Shown one piece after another: positions 35,942-44,899 of a DNA stretch of 64,000 nt (within the stretch, counting starts at the first letter, position 1; every line of letters starts with the position of its first letter). Position numbers and translations under genes: made by a program. The DNA comes from Kosmotoga arenicorallina S304. GTDB taxonomy: Bacteria > Thermotogota > Thermotogae > Petrotogales > Kosmotogaceae. Location of the stretch: NCBI RefSeq assembly GCF_001636545.1, contig NZ_JFHK01000002.1, positions 1 to 64,000 on the forward strand, read 5' to 3'. Below the pieces are notes generated by a model. That model was given only the letters and a program-made list of their open reading frames with translations. It had not been told where the DNA came from and searched no databases.

Positions 35942-37609
35942 TTATTCAAGCGAGATTAGATAGTAGTAATATGGCTGGCCGCCTTTATGCACTTCAAATT
36001 CCATGTCATCATAATCATCAGAAAGTAGTTCGATGAGTTTCTCAGCCTGTTCTTCTTTAACATCTGAGCCATAGAACACTGTTATGATACTGTATTCATC
36101 TTCTTCAGCATCTTTAAGTATTGAGCCAATTGCGTCGCGAACAACTTTTTCGAGTTTTCGGCCGGAATTGATCAGCCCGTCTTTTCCGATTGCAAGGTAT
36201 TCGCCTTTACGAACTTTTTTACCCTTTATGCTTGAATCCCTGATCGCATAAGTAACAGATATAGGGATTACATGACTCATGGCTTCCTTTATTTCTTCTA
36301 AGAGCTTTTCGGTCTCTAACTCGTCATCATATACGGTAAGAGCAGCAATTCCTTCCTGGACAGTTTTTGTCTCGAGAATAAAGACTTTTTTGCCCGGGTT
36401 TTTCTCCATAACCGCTGTTGCGGCTTCACGGGCGGTTAGGAGTATATTGGGATTGTTAGGGAAGACTATTACATTTTCAGAGTCAAGACGCTCAATTGCT
36501 TGAAACAGGTCTTTCAAGCTCGGATTCATAGTTTGACCGCCTTTAATTATATAGTCTACCCCAAGACTCTTCATGATCTCACTCAGGCCTTCTCCGGGTG
36601 AAACTGCTACAATGCCATGTTTCTTTCCAGCGGCGTAGGTTTTCTTTTCTTCTGCACTGGCTTCCACTATGTGGTCGTGCTGGATTTTCATATTATCGAT
36701 TTTTACCTTTTGAAGATCACCATGTTTCAGGAACTCTTCAATGACATCGCCCGGATGGTCTGTATGAACGTGGATTTTTATGAGATCATCTTGATTCACA
36801 GCGACAATTGAATCACCCATAGTTTCAAGGTATTTCTTTAAAGCGTCGACTGTTTCATGAGTTCCACCATTTTTATCTCTTAACTTGATTATCAACTCTG
36901 TGCAATAGGAAAATTTTATCTCTTCGCGTGCTATTTCTACAATCTGCTCAGCAGAAATTGTAGCAGCAGCCGGGGTTTCCAGAAGCTCAGCTTCAATTTG
37001 ACCAAAGGCTGCCAGTTTGAACCCTTCAACTATGTATGCTAATCCTTTTGCACCGGCATCAACGACACCGGCTTCCTTAAGTTTATCGAGCATCTTAGGG
37101 GTTTCATCAACCGTTTTAAAGGCAATTTCAGTTAAACGGTCAAAATACTCTTCAAAATCCTCGACCTCTATCAATTCAGAGAGCCCTTTCTCTGCTAAAA
37201 CACGTATTACTGTAAGCATAGTTCCTTCAACAGGCTTCATAACTGATTTATAGGCCACTTCCCTTGCCTTCACAAGGCATTCGCTAAAAGCTTTTGTGGT
37301 AAGATATTTTCGTCCCTTTGTTCCTTCAGCGAATCCTCTGAAAATCTGCGAAAGAATAACACCAGAGTTTCCACGAGCTCCCATCAACATTCCTTTTTTT
37401 ACTGCATCTACAATCTGGTCAAGATCAGTTGAACTGAGCCGGTTCAGGTATTCTACGGCTTCAAGAACTGCTGCACTCATATTGGAACCTGTATCACCAT
37501 CTGGTACAGGAAACACATTTAGAGCGTTTATCTCATCCTTATTAACGAGCAAACGCTCAGCGGCTTTTTTGAAAGCTACTGCAAAAAACTTGCCGTTGAG
37601 TCGTTTCAT
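35942..37609 (-). CDS. DAK-domain kinase (FakA/YloV family)
   Basis: 555 residues. The N-terminal DhaK/DhaL-like ATP-binding domain has INALNVFPVPDGDTGSNM, given here as FPVPDGDTGSNM, and GARGNSGVILSQIFRG. The C-terminal part carries the second domain found in fatty-acid kinase FakA. FakA phosphorylates fatty acids bound to a FakB (DegV) partner. The neighbouring Asp23-like gene (15 nt upstream) is the standard partner of yloV in many genomes. No FakB/DegV protein lies in the window. Confidence 0.92.
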   Translation of the reverse strand: MKRLNGKFFAVAFKKAAERLLVNKDEINALNVFPVPDGDTGSNMSAAVLEAVEYLNRLSSTDLDQIVDAVKKGMLMGARGNSGVILSQIFRGFAEGTKGRKYLTTKAFSECLVKAREVAYKSVMKPVEGTMLTVIRVLAEKGLSELIEVEDFEEYFDRLTEIAFKTVDETPKMLDKLKEAGVVDAGAKGLAYIVEGFKLAAFGQIEAELLETPAAATISAEQIVEIAREEIKFSYCTELIIKLRDKNGGTHETVDALKKYLETMGDSIVAVNQDDLIKIHVHTDHPGDVIEEFLKHGDLQKVKIDNMKIQHDHIVEASAEEKKTYAAGKKHGIVAVSPGEGLSEIMKSLGVDYIIKGGQTMNPSLKDLFQAIERLDSENVIVFPNNPNILLTAREAATAVMEKNPGKKVFILETKTVQEGIAALTVYDDELETEKLLEEIKEAMSHVIPISVTYAIRDSSIKGKKVRKGEYLAIGKDGLINSGRKLEKVVRDAIGSILKDAEEDEYSIITVFYGSDVKEEQAEKLIELLSDDYDDMEFEVHKGGQPYYYYLISLE

Positions 37610-37624
37610 TGATAGCGCCCCCCG

Positions 37625-37966
37625 TTAGTCTTGTAGTCCAACAACGTATACATTTACTTTTACGTTGTTAGCCTCTGTTAGGAGTTTCAGCCTGTGGAAT
37701 ACATTTTCCTGAATATTGGCGACGACAGTGGGGATTCTTACACCATATTCAAGAACCAGCTCAACGTTAATTTCAAGTGTTCCATCAAGTTCCTCAATAA
37801 CCTTTATTCCGTGCTTTTCTTCGGAACCAAGTATTCTAGCAAAAAAGCCTTGTTGGGGTGAACCAACATTGACCGGGCCGTAAGATTCCTGAACAACCTT
37901 TTTAACGATCGAGCTTATGGCCTGTAATGTTATTTCGATCTTTCCGTATTCCGTGGTTATAAGCAT
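37625..37966 (-). CDS. Asp23/Gls24 family protein (first copy, by fakA)
   Basis: 113 residues of the Asp23/Gls24 (DUF322, YloU-like) family, recognised from ITLQAISSIVKKVVQESYG and the VPTVVANIQENV-like stretch (here IPTVVANIQENVFHRL). Members are membrane-associated stress or envelope proteins of unclear mechanism. Its ATG sits inside the last 65 nt of dxs in another frame, with GAGGTGAA just upstream, so translation is probably coupled to dxs. Adjacent to the fakA-like gene as in Firmicutes. Confidence 0.87.
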   Translation of the reverse strand: MLITTEYGKIEITLQAISSIVKKVVQESYGPVNVGSPQQGFFARILGSEEKHGIKVIEELDGTLEINVELVLEYGVRIPTVVANIQENVFHRLKLLTEANNVKVNVYVVGLQD

Positions 37967-39827
37967 TCATTTCACCTCGCAATTTCTTAATTGTGCTTTC
38001 CAGGCCTTCAAAATCAAGACCATGATCTTTTAAAATTTCCATTCTTGTACCATGTTCAGAGAATTCATCATCGATACCCATTATATGGAATTTCCCGCTG
38101 TAATTTCTTGAATTTGCGTAAAGCATGATCGATGTCCCAAAACCACCAATCTTTATGCCCTCTTCTACTGTCAGTATTAGATTGTTTTCCTCTAAAATCG
38201 CATCAAGAGCTTCGGTATCAAGGGGTTTAATAGCTCTGCAATTATACATATTAAGACCATATTTTGCGGCGACTTCTCTTGCAGGCTGAACCATGCTCCC
38301 AGTTGCAAGCACAGCGATTTTTTCTTTTCCATTAATAAGTTTCTCCCATTTCCAGAGCTTTATTCTTGACATATTTTCTATTATTTCAGACAGTATACCA
38401 TATTCAGACTGTCTTGGATACCTGATTGCGACAGGTCCATCAAGCTCTTCATATAGCAAAAGACTGTAAAACATATTTGCAAGTTCTTGAAGGCTTGATG
38501 GAGCAAGGATTTTCATATTTGGGATTATATTCAAATAGGCTATGTCAAATACGCCATTGTGTGTTGCGCCATCGTGCCCAACAATTCCCGCCCTATCTAT
38601 TGCAAAAATCACAGGCAATTTTTGCAGGGCAATATCATGAACAATCTGGTCAAAGGCGCGTTGTAAAAATGTCGAGTAAACTGCGAAAATAGGTTTTGCA
38701 CCTTTAACTGAAAGGCCACCTGCAAATGTTGTGCAAAGTTGCTCAGTTATTCCAAGGTCATAAAACCTTCCTGGAAATTTTCTAGCAAATTCCGTAAGAC
38801 CTGTCCCATCAGGCATGGCCGCTGTTATGGCAACTATACGCGTATCTTTTTCAGCTAATTTCGCGACAACATTCCCAAAGACTTTGCTGTATGTAATAAG
38901 CGAGTCATTGTATATTTTTTCGCCTGTTTCAGGATCAATTTTAGATACACTGTGAAATTTCGCAGGATCCTTTTCGGCGTATTCCAGCCCTCTACCTTTT
39001 TGAGTCACCACATGAATAATGAAAGGCTCGTTAAATTCCTTTATTGTCTTGAAAATCTCCTCCATTTCCTTGATGCTGTGGCCGTCAACAGGTCCAACAT
39101 AATTAAGGCCGAAATCCTCAAAAACATTATCCCCCAAAAAAGTGTGCTTTATGCCATCTTTTATTCGAGAGAGCAAATGTTCGAGCCCTTTCATGTGCAT
39201 AGTTTCAAGGGTGCCCTTTATATCACCTTTAATTTCTCTATAAACGGGATTCAGTCTTAAATCAGTTAGCGTCATTGAGAGTGCTCCTACATTCTTGCTG
39301 ATACTCATGGCATTATCATTCAAAACGATTTTTAATTTTGAGCCTAACTGTTTTAATTGGTTAATAGCTTCAAGGCTTATTCCAGATGTAAGGGCACCAT
39401 CACCAATAACCACAACTATGTTCTTCTTTTCATTGGCCATTGAAATAGCTTTCTCAATTCCTAGAGCTGCCGGGATAGATGTGCCTACATGGCCCGCGCC
39501 GAACACATCATATACACTCTCATCACGTTTTAAGAAACCACTAATACCACCTTTTTGGCGCAAAGTCTCAAATTCGTTATAGCGCCCTGTAAGTAATTTG
39601 TGAGTATATGCCTGATGTCCCGTATCCCATATTATGATATCCTCATCCGGGTCAAAAATGCGATACAGGGCCAAAGTAAGCTCAACAGTGCCAAGGTTTG
39701 AAGAAAGATGACCGGTATTTTTGGAAACCACGGTCTTAATATAATCCCTGATTTCTCCAGCAAATACTTTCAGTTCCTGGTAACTGTAATTCTTTATTTT
39801 CTTGAAAAGGGGTTCCTGATTACTCAT
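37902..39827 (-). CDS. dxs: 1-deoxy-D-xylulose-5-phosphate synthase
   Basis: 641 residues. Condenses pyruvate and glyceraldehyde 3-phosphate in the first step of the MEP isoprenoid route, using thiamine diphosphate. Markers are LSSNLGTVELTLAL, WDTGHQAYTHKLLTGR, the ThDP motif GDGALTSGISLEA...ND, and ITAAMPDGTGL with DLGITEQL. The C-terminus runs 65 nt into the Asp23-like gene, giving a basic tail rich in Arg, Lys and Asn that may be an extension. Overlaps folD by 4 nt. Confidence 0.96.
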   Translation of the reverse strand: MSNQEPLFKKIKNYSYQELKVFAGEIRDYIKTVVSKNTGHLSSNLGTVELTLALYRIFDPDEDIIIWDTGHQAYTHKLLTGRYNEFETLRQKGGISGFLKRDESVYDVFGAGHVGTSIPAALGIEKAISMANEKKNIVVVIGDGALTSGISLEAINQLKQLGSKLKIVLNDNAMSISKNVGALSMTLTDLRLNPVYREIKGDIKGTLETMHMKGLEHLLSRIKDGIKHTFLGDNVFEDFGLNYVGPVDGHSIKEMEEIFKTIKEFNEPFIIHVVTQKGRGLEYAEKDPAKFHSVSKIDPETGEKIYNDSLITYSKVFGNVVAKLAEKDTRIVAITAAMPDGTGLTEFARKFPGRFYDLGITEQLCTTFAGGLSVKGAKPIFAVYSTFLQRAFDQIVHDIALQKLPVIFAIDRAGIVGHDGATHNGVFDIAYLNIIPNMKILAPSSLQELANMFYSLLLYEELDGPVAIRYPRQSEYGILSEIIENMSRIKLWKWEKLINGKEKIAVLATGSMVQPAREVAAKYGLNMYNCRAIKPLDTEALDAILEENNLILTVEEGIKIGGFGTSIMLYANSRNYSGKFHIMGIDDEFSEHGTRMEILKDHGLDFEGLESTIKKLRGEMNAYNHGIRKDRNNITGHKLDR

Positions 39828-40660
39828 AAACCACCATCCAAAATCCTCTTAAAGGATTCAACAAGATGTTTAAACAAAACAGCCGTAGTAACAAGTCCTA
39901 CTCCTTGCGGAACAGGTGTTATTGCTGAAGCCTTTTCCCTGACCTCATCAAAATCGGTATCTCCAACGATCTTTCCATCGGAGAAGTTGATACCAACGTC
40001 TATTACAACTGCCCCATCTTTAACCCAGCTTTTTCTTACAAAGCCTGCTTTACCAACAGCGCTGACAAGAATGTCAGCAGCTCTTGCTTTCTCATCAATA
40101 TTCTTTGTACGGGAATGGCAAACTGTAACGGTTCCATCTACGCCCTTTTTGAGCATGAGCATGGCAAGTGGTTTACCAACTGTTGTAGATCTACCGAGTA
40201 TGGTAACATCCTTCCCTTTTATGGGAATGTTATAGTAATTCAGTATCTCCATAACCGCTTCGGCTGTAGGAGGAGCATAACTCGTTTCGCCAATAACCAC
40301 TCCACCCAAATTCATCGGTCCCCTGCCTTCAACATCCTTCAACGGTGATATGCTTTTGATTACCATGTCTTCATCGACTTCTTTTAGAGGATGCATAACC
40401 ATGACTCCGGAAATCCCGGGGTCGTTGTTGAAACGCATAATGTCTTTGAATGGTTGGCTTGAAGCTTCAACCACCTGCACAGGTATATTAAGCTTTTCGC
40501 CCTGTTTCAGTATCGACTTCATATACGCTTGCGTGGAATTATCTGGATGACTACAATACAAAACAAGCCTCGGTCTTTTTTGACCGAAACGAGATATCTG
40601 CTCTGAAATTTCCTGATAAATCTTTCTAGATACCTGCCTACCACTAAGAATAGTCGCCAT
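39824..40660 (-). CDS. folD: Methylenetetrahydrofolate dehydrogenase/cyclohydrolase
   Basis: 278 residues of bifunctional FolD. The catalytic Tyr-x3-Lys is YMKSILK near 47-53. GVMVMHPLK and the NAD(P) motif ILGRSTTVGKPLAML, then VIDVGIN. Interconverts 5,10-methylene-, methenyl- and 10-formyl-tetrahydrofolate. It follows formate-THF ligase by 12 nt, so the two supply one-carbon units together. Confidence 0.97.
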   Translation of the reverse strand: MATILSGRQVSRKIYQEISEQISRFGQKRPRLVLYCSHPDNSTQAYMKSILKQGEKLNIPVQVVEASSQPFKDIMRFNNDPGISGVMVMHPLKEVDEDMVIKSISPLKDVEGRGPMNLGGVVIGETSYAPPTAEAVMEILNYYNIPIKGKDVTILGRSTTVGKPLAMLMLKKGVDGTVTVCHSRTKNIDEKARAADILVSAVGKAGFVRKSWVKDGAVVIDVGINFSDGKIVGDTDFDEVREKASAITPVPQGVGLVTTAVLFKHLVESFKRILDGGL

Positions 40661-40672
40661 ATAATCACTCCG

Positions 40673-42337
40673 TTAAAAAAGACCTATAATTTCGCCATTT
40701 CCGTCAATGTCTATCCTTTGAGCATTGGATTCCATTGGTAACCCGGGCATTAACATAATATCGCCTGATACAGCTACAACAAAGCCTGCTCCTGCTGAAA
40801 GCGCCAAATCCCTTATTTGAAAATTATATCCCTTCGGCACACCGAGTTTTTTGGCGTCATCTGAAATCGAATACTGCGTTTTTGCTACAATAACCGGGTA
40901 ATTGCCAAAACCTTGCTTTTTAAGAATTCGAAGCATGCTCTTTGCTTTTGGTTCGAAGCTGTAACTGCCAGCCCGATACACTTCTTTGGTGATAGTGCTG
41001 AGTTTTTCTTCTATTGGAGCGTCAAGAGGGATAAGCGGCTGGTATTCGCTTCCGGTATTTGATAACTCAACAACGCGCTTCGCAAGAGCTATACCACCGT
41101 TTCCGCCATCTTTCCATACTGTTGAAATTTCAAAGGGGATATCATTCTTGTCACACAGATCGGCCAAAAGCTTTTTCTCTGCGACAGTGTCATCCGGAAA
41201 ATCGTTAATAGCGACAACTACCGGCAGCCTAAATTTGCGCATATTCTCATAATGCACTTTGAGGTTTTCAAACCCCTTTCTCAGCGCATCAGTGTCTTCA
41301 ATTTCAAGTGACTTTTTATTTGCACCGCCATTCAACTTGAGAGCCCTTATAGAGGCTACCAGAACAACAGCAGAAGGCTTGAAATTACCAACTTGTGAAA
41401 CGAAATCAAGGAATTTTTCTCCGCCAAGATCAGCACCAAATCCTGCTTCGGTTACCACAAAGTCAGAAAGTTTTAAAGCCATTTTTGTGGCGATAATCGA
41501 ATTCGTGCCGTGAGCGATATTTGCAAAGGGTCCACCATGGACAAAAGCTGGTGTCCCCTCGATTGTTTGCACCAGATTAGGGTTAATAGCGTCTTTTAAG
41601 ACAGCTGCCATTGCGCCTTGAATATTGAGGTCCTTGACTCGCACAAAGTCGCCACCTTTGCTCAGACTGATTATGATGTTACCCAGGCGATTTTTTAGAT
41701 CTTCAATATCTTTGGCCAGGCACAAAATAGCCATGACCTCAGATGCGGCGGTGATGATAAAACCGTCTTCCCTTGGATGGCCATTAGATCGTCCACCCAA
41801 TCCTATCACGATATTCCTGAGAGCTCTATCGTTCATATCCATGGCTCTGGGCCAATATATGCGAGTCGGATCAAGTTCGAGCTTGTTACCAAACTTTATA
41901 TGCGCATCAATTGAAGCGGACAAAAGGTTATGCGCGGTGGTTATCGCGTGAATATCACCAGTAAAGTGTAAATTGATTTCCTCCATAGGCAAAACCTGTG
42001 CATATCCACCACCGGCAGCACCGCCTTTAATGCCCATTACCGGACCAAGAGATGGTTCTCTCAAAGTTACGAAAGTCCTCTTACCGATCTTGTTCAAAGC
42101 CATAGCAAGGCCAATAGATGTGGTTGTCTTCCCTTCGCCGGCGCTTGTTGGCGTAATGGCAGTTACAAGAACGAGTTTCCCGTCCGGTTCTTCTTTTAAG
42201 GCTTCAAGATACTTATGAGATACTTTGGCTACGTTGTCGCCAAATAGTTTGAGATATTCTTTTGGAATTCCAGCCTTTTTTGCAACTTCTGTTATCGGAA
42301 GAAGCTTTGCCTGTCGTGCAATTTCAAGGTCATTCAT
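40673..42337 (-). CDS. fhs: Formate-tetrahydrofolate ligase
   Basis: 554 residues. ATP-dependent formation of 10-formyl-THF. P-loop TPTSAGEGKTTT near residue 65, LREPSLGPVMGIKGGAAGGG, and FVHGGPFANIAHGTNS. Start ATG 42337 follows GAGGTGA by about 5 nt; a preceding TTG gives one extra residue. Works with FolD next door. Confidence 0.98.
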   Translation of the reverse strand: MNDLEIARQAKLLPITEVAKKAGIPKEYLKLFGDNVAKVSHKYLEALKEEPDGKLVLVTAITPTSAGEGKTTTSIGLAMALNKIGKRTFVTLREPSLGPVMGIKGGAAGGGYAQVLPMEEINLHFTGDIHAITTAHNLLSASIDAHIKFGNKLELDPTRIYWPRAMDMNDRALRNIVIGLGGRSNGHPREDGFIITAASEVMAILCLAKDIEDLKNRLGNIIISLSKGGDFVRVKDLNIQGAMAAVLKDAINPNLVQTIEGTPAFVHGGPFANIAHGTNSIIATKMALKLSDFVVTEAGFGADLGGEKFLDFVSQVGNFKPSAVVLVASIRALKLNGGANKKSLEIEDTDALRKGFENLKVHYENMRKFRLPVVVAINDFPDDTVAEKKLLADLCDKNDIPFEISTVWKDGGNGGIALAKRVVELSNTGSEYQPLIPLDAPIEEKLSTITKEVYRAGSYSFEPKAKSMLRILKKQGFGNYPVIVAKTQYSISDDAKKLGVPKGYNFQIRDLALSAGAGFVVAVSGDIMLMPGLPMESNAQRIDIDGNGEIIGLF

Positions 42338-42349
42338 CAAATCACCTCA

Positions 42350-42793
42350 TCAAAGTCCCCGCTTTGAAGGCGGTGTATGCTGTTTTGCTATTCTGTCAAG
42401 AACACCGTTAACGAATTTTCCGTCCTCCACAGATCCATATTTCTTAGCAAGTTCAATGGCTTCATTTAGAGTAACTTCGATCGGAATATCCAACTCATAG
42501 AGCAATTCATATGTTCCAAGCCTTAGAACGTTCTTGTCAACAGCTGTCAAGCGATCAAAAGTCCAGTTTATCAAATGCGATGAAATCACACGGTCAAGCT
42601 CTTCAAGATGTTCTAAAATTCCACTTAGGTATTTATTAGCCCTTTGCCACGTTACTTCGTCGAATGAGTGAAATCCTGATTCCTTCCTCAAAAAACCGGC
42701 TGCGGCATCGGCATCTTTGTGAAAATCATATTGAAATACAGATTTAAAGACGATATCACGCATTCGTCTTCTGTTTCCACGCTTTTCAGCCAT
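42350..42793 (-). CDS. nusB: Transcription antitermination factor NusB
   Basis: 147 residues, all-helical NusB fold that binds boxA RNA with NusE during rRNA transcription. N-terminal RRRMRDIVFKSVFQYDFHK and C-terminal VTLNEAIELAKKYGSVEDGKFVNGVLDRIAK (quoted in part as VTLNEAIELAKKYG) are characteristic. Starts 3 nt after the second Asp23-like gene. Confidence 0.96.
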   Translation of the reverse strand: MAEKRGNRRRMRDIVFKSVFQYDFHKDADAAAGFLRKESGFHSFDEVTWQRANKYLSGILEHLEELDRVISSHLINWTFDRLTAVDKNVLRLGTYELLYELDIPIEVTLNEAIELAKKYGSVEDGKFVNGVLDRIAKQHTPPSKRGL

Positions 42794-42796
42794 ATG

Positions 42797-43189
42797 TTAT
42801 TTTCCCTCTTCTTCGTCTTCTTCCGTTTCGCTTACCTCTTCTGGTTTCCTTTCAATTACTTCCTCAACATCGAGAACTTTAACGTAAACCTCAGACACTT
42901 CAAGACCGCTCAAATTTTCGACATCTTCCTTTAATTTCCTCTGCAAATTTCTTGCATACTCAGGTATCGATTCACCATATTTAACTTTTGTGGAAACATT
43001 GATCTTTATCTGCTTTTTACCGGTGTCGGAATCTTCTACTTCTATGTCCACAGCCGCTTTGGCTTCTTTTTTTGCTTTTTGGTCGGTGAAATTTAATCCA
43101 TTGAATTCCATGTAAGAATGCACTGCGAGATCCCGTATAACAGGATCAGAAATTTCGACTTTTCCGAGTTCTGTCTCATCAAAATTCAT
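42797..43189 (-). CDS. Asp23/Gls24 family protein (second copy, by nusB)
   Basis: 130 residues. N-terminal GKVEISDPVIRDLAVHSYME, a charged middle with VNVSTKVKYG-like text (KINVSTKVKYGESIPEYARNLQRKL, given in part), and an acidic tail of Glu and Asp that is longer than usual. Family members associate with the membrane; in Firmicutes an Asp23-like gene (yqhY) also sits beside nusB. Same operon as efp and nusB. Confidence 0.85.
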   Translation of the reverse strand: MNFDETELGKVEISDPVIRDLAVHSYMEFNGLNFTDQKAKKEAKAAVDIEVEDSDTGKKQIKINVSTKVKYGESIPEYARNLQRKLKEDVENLSGLEVSEVYVKVLDVEEVIERKPEEVSETEEDEEEGK

Positions 43190-43206
43190 CTGTGTCCCTC
43201 CTTTCT

Positions 43207-43764
43207 TTAAGCCCTTTCTATATATTCGCCTGTTCTTGTATCTACACGAACCTTTTGCCCATTTTCAACAAAAAAAGGCACTGTTATTTTTAGACCCGTT
43301 TCACAAACCGCAGGTTTTCCACCGCCTGAAACGGTATCGCCCTTGTAACTCGGTGCGGTGTCTGTAACTTCAAGCACAACAGTGTTGGGCAAAATAACCC
43401 CAATTGGTATGGCATCATGGAACTGAAGATCGAGTTCCATGTTCTCAGTCATGTAATATACCGAATCCCCTACAACCTCTTTATCCAATGCATACTGTTC
43501 ATAGGTTTCAAGATCCATGAAATAATAGATATTCCCATCATTGTACAAATATTGCACGTGCCTTAAAGAAAGCGATGCCTCTTCAACTTTCTCGCCGCTA
43601 TTGAATTTGAACTCTCTAACATATCCTGTCTTTATATTTTTCATTTTTGTTCGGATAATGCCGCTTCCTCGACCGGTAAAATGCTTATTCACATCGAGAA
43701 CAATGTAAATTTCGTTATCCACAATTAATGCCATGCCCTTTCTTATATCTCCGACTTCAACCAA
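43207..43764 (-). CDS. efp: Elongation factor P
   Basis: 185 residues. Relieves ribosome stalling at polyproline stretches. The domain I loop reads [14 protein letters not shown], so the tip residue is Arg32, not the modified Lys34 of E. coli. The C-terminal S1-like domain has [11 protein letters not shown] and [13 protein letters not shown] 43764 lies 8 nt after GGAGG and gives a start, [10 protein letters not shown], like other Thermotogota; GTG 43773 overlaps the ribosome site. No epmA, epmB, earP or ymfI is present here. Confidence 0.96.
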   Translation of the reverse strand: MVEVGDIRKGMALIVDNEIYIVLDVNKHFTGRGSGIIRTKMKNIKTGYVREFKFNSGEKVEEASLSLRHVQYLYNDGNIYYFMDLETYEQYALDKEVVGDSVYYMTENMELDLQFHDAIPIGVILPNTVVLEVTDTAPSYKGDTVSGGGKPAVCETGLKITVPFFVENGQKVRVDTRTGEYIERA

Positions 43765-43781
43765 AGAAGACACCTCCGCAA

Positions 43782-44864
43782 TTATAATATTTTCAATTCT
43801 CTATCGAGTGTAGTAAGGATTTTACAGCCATCCTCGGTCAAAAAGACATCGTCTTCTATTCGAACACCGAACTTACCTGGCAAATATATACCGGGCTCAA
43901 TCGTAACCACAGAATTTTTCGGTAAAGGTTCTATGTTTAACGGGCTTGCTGTTGGGTCTTCGTGAACTTCCATGCCAAGACCGTGTCCAAGTCCATGACC
44001 GAAATATTCTCCATACCCTGCATTGGCAATAATATCTTTTGCCACATTGTGCAGTTCAGCACCCGTAATTCCAGCCCTGGCAGTTTCTCTGCCCTTTCTT
44101 TGGGCTTCATAAACGATATTATACACCTTTACCATTTCATCTGAAGGCTCGCCAATGGCATATGTTCTTGTAATATCTGAACAGTAGCCATCAACAATTG
44201 CACCAAAGTCAATTAGAAGGAATTCACCCAGTGATATTTTCTTCTCTGAGGGAGTGCCGTGTACAATAGCGCTTCTATCGCCTGAAACCACTATGGTTTC
44301 AAAAGAGGGATTTCCACCCCTTTTCTTCATTTCATATTCCAGTCTTGCAGCTACTTCTCTTTCGGTAACGCCGGGTTTCACCATGTTTAGGGTCTCTATA
44401 AGTGAAGCTTCTGCTACTTCTATGGCCTTTTTTATCTTTTCTATTTCGCCTTCTGTTTTTGTCATTCTCATGGACTTTATAATCTCGTCTGATTCAACTA
44501 ATTCAACGCTGAGCTCAGAAAGAAGCTTCTTAAAGTGGAAATGCGTTATCCTTTCAGCTTCAAATCCAAGGCGTTTTATGGCATTCTCAGAAATCAGCTG
44601 GCTGAGTATGTTTTTCAATCCCTCAAGCCCCCCGCCATTATAAGGGATTAACTTGAAAGCTGTTTGCATGGAAGCTTGCGTAAAATACCGAGAATCTGTA
44701 ACAATGTATTCGCAGTCATTTGTTATAAGCAGGACGGCAAAAGAGCCTGAAAATCCAGAGATGTACCAGCAGGATGCCCTGTTACTGCCTTCCCTGTTAA
44801 ATATAAGCAGCGCGTCCAGATCCCTTTTTATCAATTCATGCCTTAGTTTAGACAGCTTATCCAT
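43782..44864 (-). CDS. Xaa-Pro aminopeptidase (M24 family)
   Basis: 360 residues. N-terminal creatinase-like domain, then a pita-bread metallopeptidase domain with the five dinuclear-metal ligands: two Asp in [19 protein letters not shown], His in [10 protein letters not shown], Glu in [12 protein letters not shown] and Glu in [14 protein letters not shown] 44864 follows GGAGGTAG by about 8 nt; a longer frame reaches 44903 across the mutS stop. Releases N-terminal residues before proline, which suits turnover of cytoplasmic peptides. Confidence 0.93.
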   Translation of the reverse strand: MDKLSKLRHELIKRDLDALLIFNREGSNRASCWYISGFSGSFAVLLITNDCEYIVTDSRYFTQASMQTAFKLIPYNGGGLEGLKNILSQLISENAIKRLGFEAERITHFHFKKLLSELSVELVESDEIIKSMRMTKTEGEIEKIKKAIEVAEASLIETLNMVKPGVTEREVAARLEYEMKKRGGNPSFETIVVSGDRSAIVHGTPSEKKISLGEFLLIDFGAIVDGYCSDITRTYAIGEPSDEMVKVYNIVYEAQRKGRETARAGITGAELHNVAKDIIANAGYGEYFGHGLGHGLGMEVHEDPTASPLNIEPLPKNSVVTIEPGIYLPGKFGVRIEDDVFLTEDGCKILTTLDRELKIL

Positions 44865-44899
44865 AGACACTACCTCCAAATTCAAATTATACCATTTAT

